Shown here in pieces: positions 10,374-20,129 of a stretch of DNA of 64,000 nucleotides. Source of the stretch: Leptospira hartskeerlii. Its GTDB lineage: Bacteria; Spirochaetota; Leptospiria; Leptospirales; Leptospiraceae. The stretch is from assembly GCF_002811475.1 (NCBI RefSeq), contig NZ_NPDL01000002.1:434001-498000 (forward strand). The letters run 5' to 3'. Both the position numbers and the translations under genes were made by a program. The first letter of the stretch is position 1. Every line of letters starts with the position of its first letter. The notes under the pieces are model-generated. The model worked only from the letters and a program-made list of their open reading frames with translations. It had not been told where the DNA came from and ran no database searches.

Positions 10374-10402
10374 GGGGATAGCAGGCTGTGCCTGATATCC
10401 CC
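10374..10402. promoter_or_regulatory. Inverted repeat in the leader of the amidase gene
   Basis: GGGGATAGCAGG-CTGTG-CCTGATATCCCC forms a 12-bp stem with one mismatch and a 5-base loop, ending about 20 bases before the GTG start of the downstream gene. No T-run follows, so it is a poor terminator; an operator or 5'-UTR hairpin is more likely. A TTGACG hexamer lies just upstream, without a convincing -10. Confidence 0.5.
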
Positions 10403-10422
10403 GGAGAAATAAATTTCCATAC

Positions 10423-11778
10423 GTGATACGAAAAATTTTATTCATTCCTTTACTCCTAATTTTTTCATTCTCCGTTTCTTCTCAAGAAACAACCCCGAAA
10501 AGAACCTATAATATAGTCATAGATCCGGGCCATGGAGGTTTGGATCTGAAACCCAAAGAGGAACATGGGGATAAATACGATCCGATCTCCAATAAATATC
10601 TGGAACCTTATAAGGCCGGTGCCCAAACAAAATCCAGAAGAGAAAGTGAAGTAGTACTCGCTCTTGCAAAAGAAGTAAAAGAAATTTTGGATCTTACCAA
10701 AACTCCGGAAGGATTCGAGACATTCAGATCGTACGCGAAAAAATTTACAAACGATACACTTCCTTGGATACGAATAGATTCAGACCTCACAAGAGAAGAA
10801 ACAGCAAAAGAAGAAGGAGCCGATCTGGCTTCCGACCCGAATGCTTTTTATAGATTGTATGATTATCCGGATAAAAAATCCGGAAAGCTCAAACCTGGAA
10901 GAATTTCCAGGATCAACGCTGCTCGACCTTATTTAGTCCTATCTTTACATTTGAATCCAAGTTGGAAGGGACATCCTGGAGGAATGGCTGCAGTACTTTC
11001 TCCTTCTTATCGAACATTCTATTCTTTAAGAAAAATTTCTGAAGGAAAATCTTCCAAGTCTTTCGAAGAAGGACCTTGGAGCGAATGGATGCGTTTCAAA
11101 ATGGAATGGTCCCGTTTGGAAAATGCAGTGGCGGATGCTTGGATCTATTTTAACGGTTATTGGCCGAATAAATCCGGAAAAAAAACAGACCTTTCTAATT
11201 TCGAAGGGTATCGCCAAAACATGGTGACTTGGAAATATGCGGATCCTTCCGGTTGGATCGATAAAGCAGTGTTAGATGGCCCCGGCCCTTATGCTAAAAA
11301 ACATTCCGAATATTCCGCTAAAGGAAAATTCTGGGATAGAGAAAGAGCAGAGCCTGAACTCTGGAGAAGAGAAGACGGCGCAGAAGGATTCGGAGGAGAC
11401 AATCATTACGCCGCAGCGGAACTCATGAGATTTTTGCAATATGGTTTGAGGACTATACCTAATTCGGAAGAAGAATTATCCAACCCCGGTCCAATCAATA
11501 AGCCTTATATTTCCACTTATAGTCTTCCTACATTTATCAATGCAATCTCCGCTTATTTAGAGATTGGTTATATTGATAAGGAGAAGGATATGAAAATCCT
11601 AACCCAAAGAAGAAAGGATACCGCGATCAGTTTGGCGGTTGGTGTTTATTCCTTGTTCCACGGCATCAAAATAAAATCAGCAGATCTACCTTACGTTCCT
11701 AAAGGTAAGAAAATAGACTGGGCACGTTATGAGAACTTGAAAGAAGGAAATTACTTTAGAGTGGTGAGGGATGAGTAA
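10423..11778 (+). CDS. N-acetylmuramoyl-L-alanine amidase-like protein (Amidase_3)
   Basis: Secreted 451-residue protein (signal [20 protein letters not shown]). It has the zinc amidase signature [13 protein letters not shown] (His37) and a second zinc His at 176 in [13 protein letters not shown]. Members of this family cut the amide bond between MurNAc and the stem peptide in peptidoglycan. It is much longer than a bare Amidase_3 domain (~180 residues), with large insertions after residue 40 and a long C-terminal extension, so the substrate may differ from standard AmiA-type enzymes. The start is GTG; the leader carries an inverted repeat. It appears to be the last gene of its group. Confidence 0.85.
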   Translation: MIRKILFIPLLLIFSFSVSSQETTPKRTYNIVIDPGHGGLDLKPKEEHGDKYDPISNKYLEPYKAGAQTKSRRESEVVLALAKEVKEILDLTKTPEGFETFRSYAKKFTNDTLPWIRIDSDLTREETAKEEGADLASDPNAFYRLYDYPDKKSGKLKPGRISRINAARPYLVLSLHLNPSWKGHPGGMAAVLSPSYRTFYSLRKISEGKSSKSFEEGPWSEWMRFKMEWSRLENAVADAWIYFNGYWPNKSGKKTDLSNFEGYRQNMVTWKYADPSGWIDKAVLDGPGPYAKKHSEYSAKGKFWDRERAEPELWRREDGAEGFGGDNHYAAAELMRFLQYGLRTIPNSEEELSNPGPINKPYISTYSLPTFINAISAYLEIGYIDKEKDMKILTQRRKDTAISLAVGVYSLFHGIKIKSADLPYVPKGKKIDWARYENLKEGNYFRVVRDE

Positions 11779-11849
11779 TTTTCATTCCGCTAACTTTGTA
11801 AGTGTGCTATCGTTTCGGTGTTTTTGATATCCCAAAAGGGATGGATTTA

Positions 11850-11879
11850 TTGAATTATATCTAAGTTACGCTGTATTAT
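11850..11879 (+). promoter_or_regulatory. Candidate sigma-70 promoter
   Basis: TTGAAT, an 18-base spacer, then TATTAT. It is placed in the roughly 300-base gap before the DUF1566 lipoprotein gene. The rest of that gap (from the amidase stop to 12084) is A+T-rich with a run of A's near 11940; I see no RNA gene in it. Confidence 0.4.
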
Positions 11880-12084
11880 AAAAATGTTTCGCGTCTAACG
11901 CTCCTTTCTGTTAGGAACTCGTAAGTTCGATTCTTTAAGGAAAAAAAAATTTATCCACTGATTCTTGTTGCGAAGATTCGTTTTGCTGGAAGATGGTAAA
12001 TTCATGGCAGAAAAAGGAAAGTTTTCTAATCTCTTTTCCTTTCTGGAATTTGGTTTTCCAACCCAAGCAAAATGCGACCGATTT

Positions 12085-15000
12085 ATGTCTAAACTCTCCA
12101 TTTCTTTTTTTGCCCAATTCATTTTAGTCTTATTGCTATTTGTCAATTGTGGACCGGAAAACCTTCAGAGTTCTATTCAGTCCGCTTTACTTCAATTATT
12201 ATCCGAAAGCCTAGGGGCAACGAATGGAAACTCGATAACTCCAGGAAAATCTATTAGCCTGAACGGAACACGTGTTCCGCCTCTTGTCGGTAGCGTACTG
12301 GATCCTAGTAATAATGGAACGACTGTTGGAATTGCTACTGAGAATACTTCCGTTCCGAATTTGATCCTGTTGTATGCTAGTAATGGTAAACCCTTTGCCG
12401 TGGATGCAAATGGGGACGGTATTTTAGACTATTATCTTTGCTTTGGGGGAAGCGGGAGTGTTACTTTAAATACAGGAATTAATTGTTCGGGTGGGCAAGT
12501 GGTCGTATTGAATACTCGCGGATTCGATACGAATTTAGATGGGGTGGCGGACAACCCTATTCTTTCCGATATGGCAGGTGACTCAACTAGTCCCAGCAGT
12601 TTGATTAGTCCTACTCCAGGTCTTTATGGTGGAAGCCAATCCGTAACTATCAATTGCTCTGATAATGTAGCCCCAGGCAATATAGTTTATACTACCGATG
12701 GTTCGGTCCCCACCTTCTCTCCTTTGAACGGAAAAGTTACCAATCCTCCTCGAGCTTCATTTGCTGTTGGCGGAGCAGGAGACGGCAGTTATACGATTAA
12801 ATATCGATGCAGGGATTTTGCCGGAAATGTTGAGAGTGTCCAAACTGCAGTTTACCAGATCAATCATAATATTCCGATTATTTCCATCACCAGCGCTTTA
12901 ACCTCCGCATATCTTAGTGTGAATTCTGGTTCGATCCAATCTGCAAATGTTTCTTGGCAGTCCAGTCAATCCGGTTCCTATTCGATTCGTTTAAATGCGA
13001 CTAACTGTAGCGATGGAACCGTTTTAAATAGCGGTACAGCGACAGCAAATACCAATATTCCATCCACAATCTCCGCAAGTCAGTTGAGCTTAGGATCCAA
13101 TTCAATCTACCTTTGCGTTACTTCGGGTTTAAGCGGACATTCGATCTTAACTATTACCAGGGATGATACTGCGCCATCTATTACTCCGAATCCAGGTGCC
13201 GGAACTTACGGATCTTCTCCTCAGAACATTCAATTGGGTTGTAACGATACAAGTAGTTGTAAGATCGCTTATACGTTAGACGGTTCGGATCCTTCTATCA
13301 ATCCGACAACAGGCGTAATATCGAACGGTAATCTTTATTCCGGTTCTTCGATCGGGCTCTCGAACGGTTCAACTGAGATCAGATCAGTCGCAAGAGATAG
13401 CGCGGGGAATATTTCAACCATTCTTAGTTCTACATACGCTATTAATTCTTCGGTTGCGACTGTGACAGTAAATGCTTATATTCCTGTGAGCAAGGCGGTC
13501 AATTCTAACTCTAGCTCCACTGTTCGAATCGATTGGCAGGCGAGTCTATCCGGTTTTTATAAAATATACATCGGATCTTCCGCTACATGCAATTCTGGTA
13601 CTTTGGCTACCGGAACGAATGTGGGTGGTACGGCAACTGCAAACGTCCAAGTATCTTCCATTTTAGATAATTCCAATTTTGTAAACGGTTCCAATACGGT
13701 TTTGATTTGTATTGCGAATGCTAGTTTGGATCCTCAATACGGAAGTTTGAGTACGACGATTACTAAGGATAGTGTGTTGCCCACCGTTTCTTCTTCTACT
13801 CCGGCAAACAATGGATTGAGCATTGCGGTATCACCTGCTACATTAACGATCCAATTTAGCGAACCGATGGACGCCACTTTGATCCCTGCAACTGATTCCA
13901 ATCTTTGTCCTTCTTCAGCACCTACGACTCCCGCTGCGATTACGGCTTATGTATACGATGGATTAAGTTTGAATTGTACGGATGTCTCTGCAAAATTCAC
14001 TTGGGCTGACGTAAATAAGACTAAGCTTGTGGTAGATCTTTCTTGGATTAATTATCCGGAGAATACTAAGGTTTTGCTTTCTTTTCCGAATACATATATC
14101 AAAGACCTTGCCGGAAATGCGATAGCTTCCGATGTGAACGTAAGCTTTACAACCACGAAAGAGCCGAAAAAGTTCCCTGTATTGAAGACTAGCCAGGCTT
14201 CCTGTTCAGATGCTAATGGAAATCCTATTCCATGCACCGGAACCGGTCAAGACGGCGATTATACAAGCAAGAACACTAACAGAAGTTATACTGGACCTAC
14301 AAATATCGGCTCAGGGTATATTACTACCGATGTATCCACAGGGTTAGTTTGGAAAACTTGCGCTTTGGGATGGGAAGTGCAAACCGGAACTCCGGATACA
14401 TGCGTAAAAAATACATCCGGTTCTTTAGGCCCTTGGCCTTTCTATAATGACAATAGCCAAACCACGCCGCTTCTTTCTGCTGTAAATGCCTGTTCCACTT
14501 TGAATCTTTCCACTTACGGTAATATCTCAAATTGGAGATTACCAACCGCTTCCGAGCTTGCGACTCTGCCTACCTACGGTTCCGGAAGCACGCCTGCAAT
14601 CGATACTAACGCATTTTTAAGTACTTCCAGCGGTTCACTCTCCACATATTGGGCTAATTATTGGAGTGCTACATCTTACTTTGGTGACCCGTATTATTCT
14701 TGGGCTACTGTCTTTAGCGATGGTTCCGCAACAACCTCTGTTAAACCTACTTCTAACGGGATCTTTTGTGTCTCTTCTTCTAATTCTCATTCGGCACAGA
14801 TATCTTTCACGATCAATAAGGTCGCCGGAGTAGAAGATGGTACAGTTACGGATAATGTGACCGGTTTGATGTGGCAAAAATGTACAAACGGATTATCCGG
14901 AACGAGTTGTAACACAGGTTCGGCGACTAGTTCTACTTGGACTGCAGCTTTAGCAAGTTGTAATGCATTAACTCTTGTTGGCAAGACTTGGCGATTGCCA

Positions 15001-15216
15001 AATATCAATGAGTTGAGATCTATTATGGATTACTCAAAGGCCAATCCTTCGGTGGATGCAACTTATTTCCCCGGTACATTATCAAATTATTATTGGTCTT
15101 CTACTTCCTATTCACCATCGCCTTCGAACGCATGGTATGTTCATTTTAATCGAGGATTGGTTAGCCCTTTTGCAGCGAAGAGTAACGCGTATTTCGTACG
15201 TTGTGTTACCGATTAA
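12085..15216 (+). CDS. Large lipoprotein with chitobiase-C/Ig-like domains and two DUF1566 (Lcl_C) domains
   Basis: Starting at this ATG gives a lipoprotein signal (SKLSISFFAQFILVLLLFVNCG); an upstream TTG would add 40 unlikely residues. The 1043-residue protein has an acidic calcium-like segment (DANGDGILDYY). It then has chitobiase C-terminal-type repeats (PTPGLYGGSQSVTINCSDN, YTTDGSVPTFSP) and a bacterial Ig-like domain (STPANNGLSIAVSPATLTIQF). Two Lcl_C domains begin near residues 748 and 921, with typical TGLMWQKC, WRLPNINELRSI and YWSSTSY motifs. It is probably surface-exposed; the ligand is unknown. A close paralogue lies 20 kb downstream. Confidence 0.88.
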   Translation: MSKLSISFFAQFILVLLLFVNCGPENLQSSIQSALLQLLSESLGATNGNSITPGKSISLNGTRVPPLVGSVLDPSNNGTTVGIATENTSVPNLILLYASNGKPFAVDANGDGILDYYLCFGGSGSVTLNTGINCSGGQVVVLNTRGFDTNLDGVADNPILSDMAGDSTSPSSLISPTPGLYGGSQSVTINCSDNVAPGNIVYTTDGSVPTFSPLNGKVTNPPRASFAVGGAGDGSYTIKYRCRDFAGNVESVQTAVYQINHNIPIISITSALTSAYLSVNSGSIQSANVSWQSSQSGSYSIRLNATNCSDGTVLNSGTATANTNIPSTISASQLSLGSNSIYLCVTSGLSGHSILTITRDDTAPSITPNPGAGTYGSSPQNIQLGCNDTSSCKIAYTLDGSDPSINPTTGVISNGNLYSGSSIGLSNGSTEIRSVARDSAGNISTILSSTYAINSSVATVTVNAYIPVSKAVNSNSSSTVRIDWQASLSGFYKIYIGSSATCNSGTLATGTNVGGTATANVQVSSILDNSNFVNGSNTVLICIANASLDPQYGSLSTTITKDSVLPTVSSSTPANNGLSIAVSPATLTIQFSEPMDATLIPATDSNLCPSSAPTTPAAITAYVYDGLSLNCTDVSAKFTWADVNKTKLVVDLSWINYPENTKVLLSFPNTYIKDLAGNAIASDVNVSFTTTKEPKKFPVLKTSQASCSDANGNPIPCTGTGQDGDYTSKNTNRSYTGPTNIGSGYITTDVSTGLVWKTCALGWEVQTGTPDTCVKNTSGSLGPWPFYNDNSQTTPLLSAVNACSTLNLSTYGNISNWRLPTASELATLPTYGSGSTPAIDTNAFLSTSSGSLSTYWANYWSATSYFGDPYYSWATVFSDGSATTSVKPTSNGIFCVSSSNSHSAQISFTINKVAGVEDGTVTDNVTGLMWQKCTNGLSGTSCNTGSATSSTWTAALASCNALTLVGKTWRLPNINELRSIMDYSKANPSVDATYFPGTLSNYYWSSTSYSPSPSNAWYVHFNRGLVSPFAAKSNAYFVRCVTD

Positions 15217-15327
15217 GCGAATTGGAAAAATTATATTGCGAATATTGCCGTCATTTTCAAGAGTCTTCCAAAAGAGGGATGTGAATACTAAGGATTGACA
15301 TAAGTAGCAATTCTTTTTCGGAGTGGT

Positions 15328-16971
15328 ATGTCGTTGAGGAGTTTTATGAGGATATTTTCTGACAAAATAGATTTTTCTAAAAAGAGAATTCATTTTAGTC
15401 GCTTCCAAGTGATTCAAGTTTTTATAATATTATCTTCCCTCTTTTTGTTTCGTTCGATTTTTCCTCAAACCGTTATGCAGAATCGCGGGAACGTAGAAAG
15501 AGTTAGGATCCATATGAATATGGACCAAGCCGTTTTGATCGGGACTACGAATAATATTATTCTGCGAACCCTGGATTCCAAAAAAGAAATCGCAAAGATG
15601 GTAATTGCCGAAAGATGGAGAGAATTTCTTCCTAAGGTCGGAGTACAGTATCTGGGTTTACGGAATGTTAATACCGGTTCTTCCGATAACCTATATAACG
15701 ATGTGCGCTTAACAGTCCAGCAGCTTGTCTTTGACGGAGGAGAAGCCAGTCTCCAGGTAGAAGTCGCTAAATTAAACGATCTTTTGAACGAACAGGATTT
15801 TAAGATCAACTCAACAAAGGTCAAATTGGAGATTCAAAAGGCTTATATGAAAGCCTTGGCTGCTAAAGGAAAAATCTTATTAGGCCGCAAATCGGTAGAG
15901 AAGATGGAAGAATCCTTGAGGAAGTCTAAGGTCGAATTTAGCCAAGGACTTATTACGAAAGTCCAATTGATGGAAGTTTCGAATAAGATCAAACAGGCCC
16001 AATTTACTTTTCTGAAATTTAAGAACGAGTCTAATCAAGCGCTTTTGGAATTGAAGCAGGTTTTGTCTTTAGACTTCCATGTGGATATCGATCTAGAAGA
16101 GAATATTTATACAGATTTCGCAATTACCGAACCTGTTTTCGACACGGAAGAAACGATTATTCGAGCTATTAACACTAGAGAGGATTTGAAAAAATCCCAG
16201 GTTATCGTTCGAAAACTTAAGAATGAGAAAAAAATAGCGGATAACTACTGGATACCTAAGCTCTATTTAGGAGGTTATGCAGGTAAGAACGGTAATGAAT
16301 TTCCGTTACGTCACGATATTTATGGAGTTAATTTCAATTTCGTTATGCCGCTCGGTAGTTCCGTCGTTCAATCGAACGGGAGTATGGGTGTTCAGAAGGA
16401 TGGAACCGGTATCCAAACATATCCCGGTTTTGGTAACCAAACTGTCGGTCCCGGTTTAAACGGATATGAATCCAGCACGATCAAGTTTTTCGATAATATG
16501 GCCTACTCCCGTAAGATCATGGAAGGCGAAGTGCAATTATCGGAAGCGGTCTTAAGTCTTAAGAATATGGAAAACCAAGTCGCGGTCGAAGTGCAAAAGA
16601 GTTTGGACCGTACTACGGAAGCCTGGGAGCTTCTGAAAATCTCCAATTCTAGAGTTCTTTTGAATTGGGAAGCATTAAAGATTAGTAATACTAAAATGAA
16701 TGTAGGTCAATCTAAGAAGGAAGATCTTTTGAATTCCGAATTGGATTTTGTCCGTGCGGAGCAGGAATTGACCGACTCTTTAGTTGGCTATATGATTAGC
16801 TGCTACGAAGCGGCTTATATTGCGAATGTGGATGTAACTCAGAGAAAACTGATCCAATTCCAAAAAGGGAGAGGAAACTCTTTGATCGGTGCATTATTGC
16901 AAGGGAAAGATCCAAAAAAAGCAGCGGCTGTAGATTCCAATGATGGGGCTTCTTTCCCCGGTGCGAATTGA
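15328..16971 (+). CDS. TolC-like outer membrane efflux protein
   Basis: A 547-residue protein with two OEP (outer-membrane efflux) repeats. It has a signal-like segment (FQVIQVFIILSSLFLFRSIFPQ), then MDQAVLIGTTNNIILRTLDSKKEI and a long helix ending in LKQVLSLDF. The second repeat ends in KKEDLLNSELDFVRAEQELTDSLVGYMISCYEAAY, the usual TolC-family end. It would form the outer-membrane exit duct for the adaptor and RND permeases encoded downstream in the same direction. Two starts are similarly plausible: this ATG, or one 18 bases later behind GAGGAG. Confidence 0.9.
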   Translation: MSLRSFMRIFSDKIDFSKKRIHFSRFQVIQVFIILSSLFLFRSIFPQTVMQNRGNVERVRIHMNMDQAVLIGTTNNIILRTLDSKKEIAKMVIAERWREFLPKVGVQYLGLRNVNTGSSDNLYNDVRLTVQQLVFDGGEASLQVEVAKLNDLLNEQDFKINSTKVKLEIQKAYMKALAAKGKILLGRKSVEKMEESLRKSKVEFSQGLITKVQLMEVSNKIKQAQFTFLKFKNESNQALLELKQVLSLDFHVDIDLEENIYTDFAITEPVFDTEETIIRAINTREDLKKSQVIVRKLKNEKKIADNYWIPKLYLGGYAGKNGNEFPLRHDIYGVNFNFVMPLGSSVVQSNGSMGVQKDGTGIQTYPGFGNQTVGPGLNGYESSTIKFFDNMAYSRKIMEGEVQLSEAVLSLKNMENQVAVEVQKSLDRTTEAWELLKISNSRVLLNWEALKISNTKMNVGQSKKEDLLNSELDFVRAEQELTDSLVGYMISCYEAAYIANVDVTQRKLIQFQKGRGNSLIGALLQGKDPKKAAAVDSNDGASFPGAN

Positions 16972-17000
16972 GTAAAGGGAAACGAGGAAAGTATAAATAT

Positions 17001-18779
17001 ATGAAGAGATTTTTAATCATCGGATTGATCATCGTTTCGGCCTTAACTAATTGTGATTCGGTTGCGAAAAATTTATTGAAGGTGGATCCTTTTATAGGAG
17101 AGACAGAACCGCCCAAAGTTATTTTCAGTAATCCCGCTTCCGGTATGCAAAATTTGCCGACTAACCAATCTTTTTCCATCGGTTTTAGTCGACCTATGAA
17201 TATCAATAGTTGTCAGCTTGCGTTTACGATTTCTCCGTCGACTCCCGGATTTTTTAGCAATACTGCAGGTTTAATTTTAACCTTCACTCCTACTTCCGCT
17301 TTGAATGCAGGGACATATACTTTCAATCTTACGAAAGCATGTGAAGATCCGGATGGTATGGATATTCAGAATCCGTTTAGTGCCTCCGTAGCTGTAGGAA
17401 CTTCGACAGGAAGTTTGGGTTCTAATCCGACGATCTCCGGTATGTATGTGTATGCGGGCACTTCTTCCGCATGTAACACTTCAAATGCTGCGTTAACCGA
17501 CTTTTTGAATGGGAACGTGCAGAATGCCTGTATGGGAAATCCTTCTCAGAATCAAATTCTGATCAATTTTTCTCGTCCGATGAATACTCAGACTACGAAT
17601 TCGGCGATTTCGATCAGTCCTAGCGTTTCTGGAAGTTATACCTGGACCTCTAATACAATTCTTACGATTACTTTAGACTCTGCGCTAAACCTGAATCAAC
17701 GTTATACTGTCGTAGTGGGAGCATCCGCTACGGATCAGAATAATATCGCAATGAAACAATCAGTTCAGTCAAGTTTCTACGTCGGGTCCGGTAATGCCAA
17801 TCCAGGTGTTTCTTCCATGACAGTTTTGAGCGGTTCGCAAGCAGGTTGTCAGGCTGGGATCGGAAGTGCGACTAATTTCTTAACTAGTACTGTGAATAAC
17901 GGCTGCGTGGGTAATCCTACTAATAATACGATTACATTCAATTTTACTACTCCGATGGATACTCAAAGTACTCAAAATGCCGTTTCTTTTTCTCCTAGTA
18001 TTCCTGGTAGTTTTAGTTGGTCGAACGGTAACCAGACTCTTACTCTGGTTTCGGATTCTACCTTGTCGTTCGGTACTCGTTATCAAGTTGGTGTAGGAAC
18101 CTCCGCACAATCATCCAGTTTGATCTCGATGCAGCAAGCTGTAGTCGGAAGTTTTGTGGCGGGGGCGTTGAACTCGGCTCCGATCGTTCAAGCTGTAGGG
18201 TTAGCTAGTCAAACTGGTGCGCCTGGTTGTTCTACTACTTATCCAGGAACAGGGAGTTCTACCGGTGGAGACTGGAATTTAGGATTCTGTTGGTGGGATT
18301 CTTCTTTGCCGGTTCTTTCTCCGAGTTCGTATAAGTTTAGAGGTGGAGATGACGGTGCGGCGACGGCCACTTCCTGTGCGGATCAAACCACAGACGATTT
18401 TAGATTGGTCTTCAATAACTATATGGATACGGGGACCACTGCTAGTGCGGTTTCTTTGAGTAGAGTTTCAGGGACTTCTACAGTAATTCGTCTATCCACT
18501 TGGAGTTGGAGCGATTGCCAGGTCTCTTATCCATTCGGCTGTAGAGTTTTAGATTTGAAATTTGCCGAAATCGAAGCCAGTTGCGGTGGTAATGGTGCGT
18601 TCGGTGCTTCGGGAGATTATAATCTAACAAAAGCGGGGTTGGATTTTACGAACGCATACGCTCCGATTGCAGTCGACCCGAATAGTCCGGTGTATACGAT
18701 CGAGGTCAATAGTTCTGCGACTGATGTCAACGGTCGTAGTTTGAGTTCTCCATTCACATTCTCCGCGGTGAGTCAGTAA
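17001..18779 (+). CDS. Lipoprotein with repeated bacterial Ig-like (SbsA/Big_5) domains
   Basis: This ATG, behind GAGGAAAG, gives the lipoprotein signal KRFLIIGLIIVSALTNCDS. The 592-residue mature part has at least three Ig-like repeats, recognisable by PSQNQILINFSRPMNTQTT, NTITFNFTTPMDTQST and VFSNPASGMQNLPTNQSFSIGFSRPM. Each repeat ends in a Y..VVGASATDQN- or Y.VGVGTSAQ-type strand. Such domains usually lie on the cell surface or in the periplasm and serve as spacers or adhesive modules. It lies between the TolC-like gene and the remaining efflux genes with almost no gaps, so it is probably an accessory of that export system. That link is inference. Confidence 0.86.
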   Translation: MKRFLIIGLIIVSALTNCDSVAKNLLKVDPFIGETEPPKVIFSNPASGMQNLPTNQSFSIGFSRPMNINSCQLAFTISPSTPGFFSNTAGLILTFTPTSALNAGTYTFNLTKACEDPDGMDIQNPFSASVAVGTSTGSLGSNPTISGMYVYAGTSSACNTSNAALTDFLNGNVQNACMGNPSQNQILINFSRPMNTQTTNSAISISPSVSGSYTWTSNTILTITLDSALNLNQRYTVVVGASATDQNNIAMKQSVQSSFYVGSGNANPGVSSMTVLSGSQAGCQAGIGSATNFLTSTVNNGCVGNPTNNTITFNFTTPMDTQSTQNAVSFSPSIPGSFSWSNGNQTLTLVSDSTLSFGTRYQVGVGTSAQSSSLISMQQAVVGSFVAGALNSAPIVQAVGLASQTGAPGCSTTYPGTGSSTGGDWNLGFCWWDSSLPVLSPSSYKFRGGDDGAATATSCADQTTDDFRLVFNNYMDTGTTASAVSLSRVSGTSTVIRLSTWSWSDCQVSYPFGCRVLDLKFAEIEASCGGNGAFGASGDYNLTKAGLDFTNAYAPIAVDPNSPVYTIEVNSSATDVNGRSLSSPFTFSAVSQ

Positions 18780-19478
18780 ATGTTTTTTAATAAGTACATA
18801 TCTATTTCGATTATTCTAATATTCTTTTCCGTAAATTGCTCTTATTCCGGTTTTTTGAATTCCGGCTCAATGAGGATTGCGATTAAAAAAGAATCGGTCA
18901 AATCTACCTATCTTTTGGGTTATATAGAGAACCGGGATAACCATTTCGATCCATACAATACTAAGAACTTATCAAATATGCTTAAGTTCGAACTTTTGAA
19001 TGCAGGTTACGGTATTCTGGTTTTGGACGACTATATCAAGGTTACCGAAGATTCGGCTTCAAGGGAGATCGGAAGCAAGAAAGAACCTAAAGATATTTTG
19101 GCTCAATTGGCGGAAAACGCTAAGATGAGCGGAGGCGGGGTAAGCCCTGGCGGACAAGATTCAGGCTTTCTATCTCCGGATTACAGTTCTAAATTATTAA
19201 GAGAATCCGAAATTAAAACGGTTCAAGCAGTTACACATTTCGATTTTTTTATCCAGGGCGCTCTCGCGATGAACGATAATCGTAAAATACTGGATAAGAT
19301 CGAAAACGGGATCCTGTTTTTGGAAATATTCGATAAAAACGGAAAATTTGTGAGCGGTATAAACTATACAGTCGAGGGTAGAACCTTAACTGAGGCGGAA
19401 CTTTTGAAATCCATTTGCAGTCGAGTCATCGACAAATTGGAAAAAAGAGAAGATCCTAAACCGTGGTGGAAATTTTAA
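18780..19478 (+). CDS. Lipoprotein, possible LpoB/CsgG-like fold
   Basis: A 232-residue lipoprotein (signal KYISISIILIFFSVNCSYSG) whose ATG directly abuts the preceding stop. The mature part contains NTKNLSNMLKFELLNAGYGILVLDDYIKV and later THFDFFIQGALAMNDNRKIL. That alternation, with an N-terminal helix leading to an A-G-Y-x-I/V-L strand, resembles LpoB/CsgG/TolB-N-type envelope domains; this is a loose fold guess only. A Gly/Ser-rich loop (SGGGVSPGGQDSG) breaks the middle. It is in an operon with the efflux genes. Confidence 0.82.
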   Translation: MFFNKYISISIILIFFSVNCSYSGFLNSGSMRIAIKKESVKSTYLLGYIENRDNHFDPYNTKNLSNMLKFELLNAGYGILVLDDYIKVTEDSASREIGSKKEPKDILAQLAENAKMSGGGVSPGGQDSGFLSPDYSSKLLRESEIKTVQAVTHFDFFIQGALAMNDNRKILDKIENGILFLEIFDKNGKFVSGINYTVEGRTLTEAELLKSICSRVIDKLEKREDPKPWWKF

Positions 19479-19487
19479 CCAACATAT

Positions 19488-20084
19488 ATGATTTTGCGAC
19501 GACCATTTTTATTTCTTTCTATTCTATTCCTACTTTTTGCCTCCTCCTGCGGAAGTAACGATAAAGCCTTAGAAGAAAAATACGCTAAGGCTATGAATCT
19601 TTTTTGGGTCAATAAAAGATCAGAAGCTTTGAAAATCCTAAACGAGATCCATAAGGAAAATCCTGGATATAAGGATACTTTATTCGTTATGGGAAAAATC
19701 AACTATTACGATCTTAAATTTCCCGAAGCCAAGAAATACTTCGAAGAAATATACGATAAGGATCCGGAAAATTTAACGGCGTTACTTTGGATCCTAAAAT
19801 GCCAATTTGCTTCCGGGGTTCGTGACCAGTCGGTTTTCGAGAATCTTCAGGCATTTATGAAAAGAGATCCGAATAATCTAGAGGCTTTGTATATCGGTGG
19901 TAGGCTTTTGGAAGAAGCAGGTAAGACGGATTTGGCAATCCAGAATTATTCGCAAATGATTTTGCAGACGCCGCAGATAGCCCTCGCACATAAACAGTTG
20001 TCGGGAATTTATAAAAGAGCGAATGTCGCCCAGAAGGCCGATTTTCACTTTAAACAGTTCCAGGCTTTTACAAAAAAAGAATAA
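19488..20084 (+). CDS. TPR-repeat lipoprotein
   Basis: A 198-residue lipoprotein (signal RRPFLFLSILFLLFASSCGS) followed by about four tetratricopeptide-type helix pairs: KYAKAMNLFWVNKRSEALKI, KDTLFVMGKINYYDLKFPEA, NLEALYIGGRLLEEAGKTDL and ALAHKQLSGIYKRANVAQKA. TPR proteins scaffold protein complexes, so this one could act as a periplasmic assembly factor for the efflux complex encoded by its neighbours. The position between the lipoproteins and the adaptor gene supports this but does not prove it. Confidence 0.88.
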   Translation: MILRRPFLFLSILFLLFASSCGSNDKALEEKYAKAMNLFWVNKRSEALKILNEIHKENPGYKDTLFVMGKINYYDLKFPEAKKYFEEIYDKDPENLTALLWILKCQFASGVRDQSVFENLQAFMKRDPNNLEALYIGGRLLEEAGKTDLAIQNYSQMILQTPQIALAHKQLSGIYKRANVAQKADFHFKQFQAFTKKE

Positions 20085-20129
20085 GCAGTCGAATTTCCGA
20101 CTAATCGCTTTTCGAACGGATAGTTCGCA

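Noticed and set aside
15295..15300. TTGACA as -35 box of the efflux operon
   Set aside because: No acceptable -10 hexamer lies 16-19 bases downstream, so I do not list it as a promoter.
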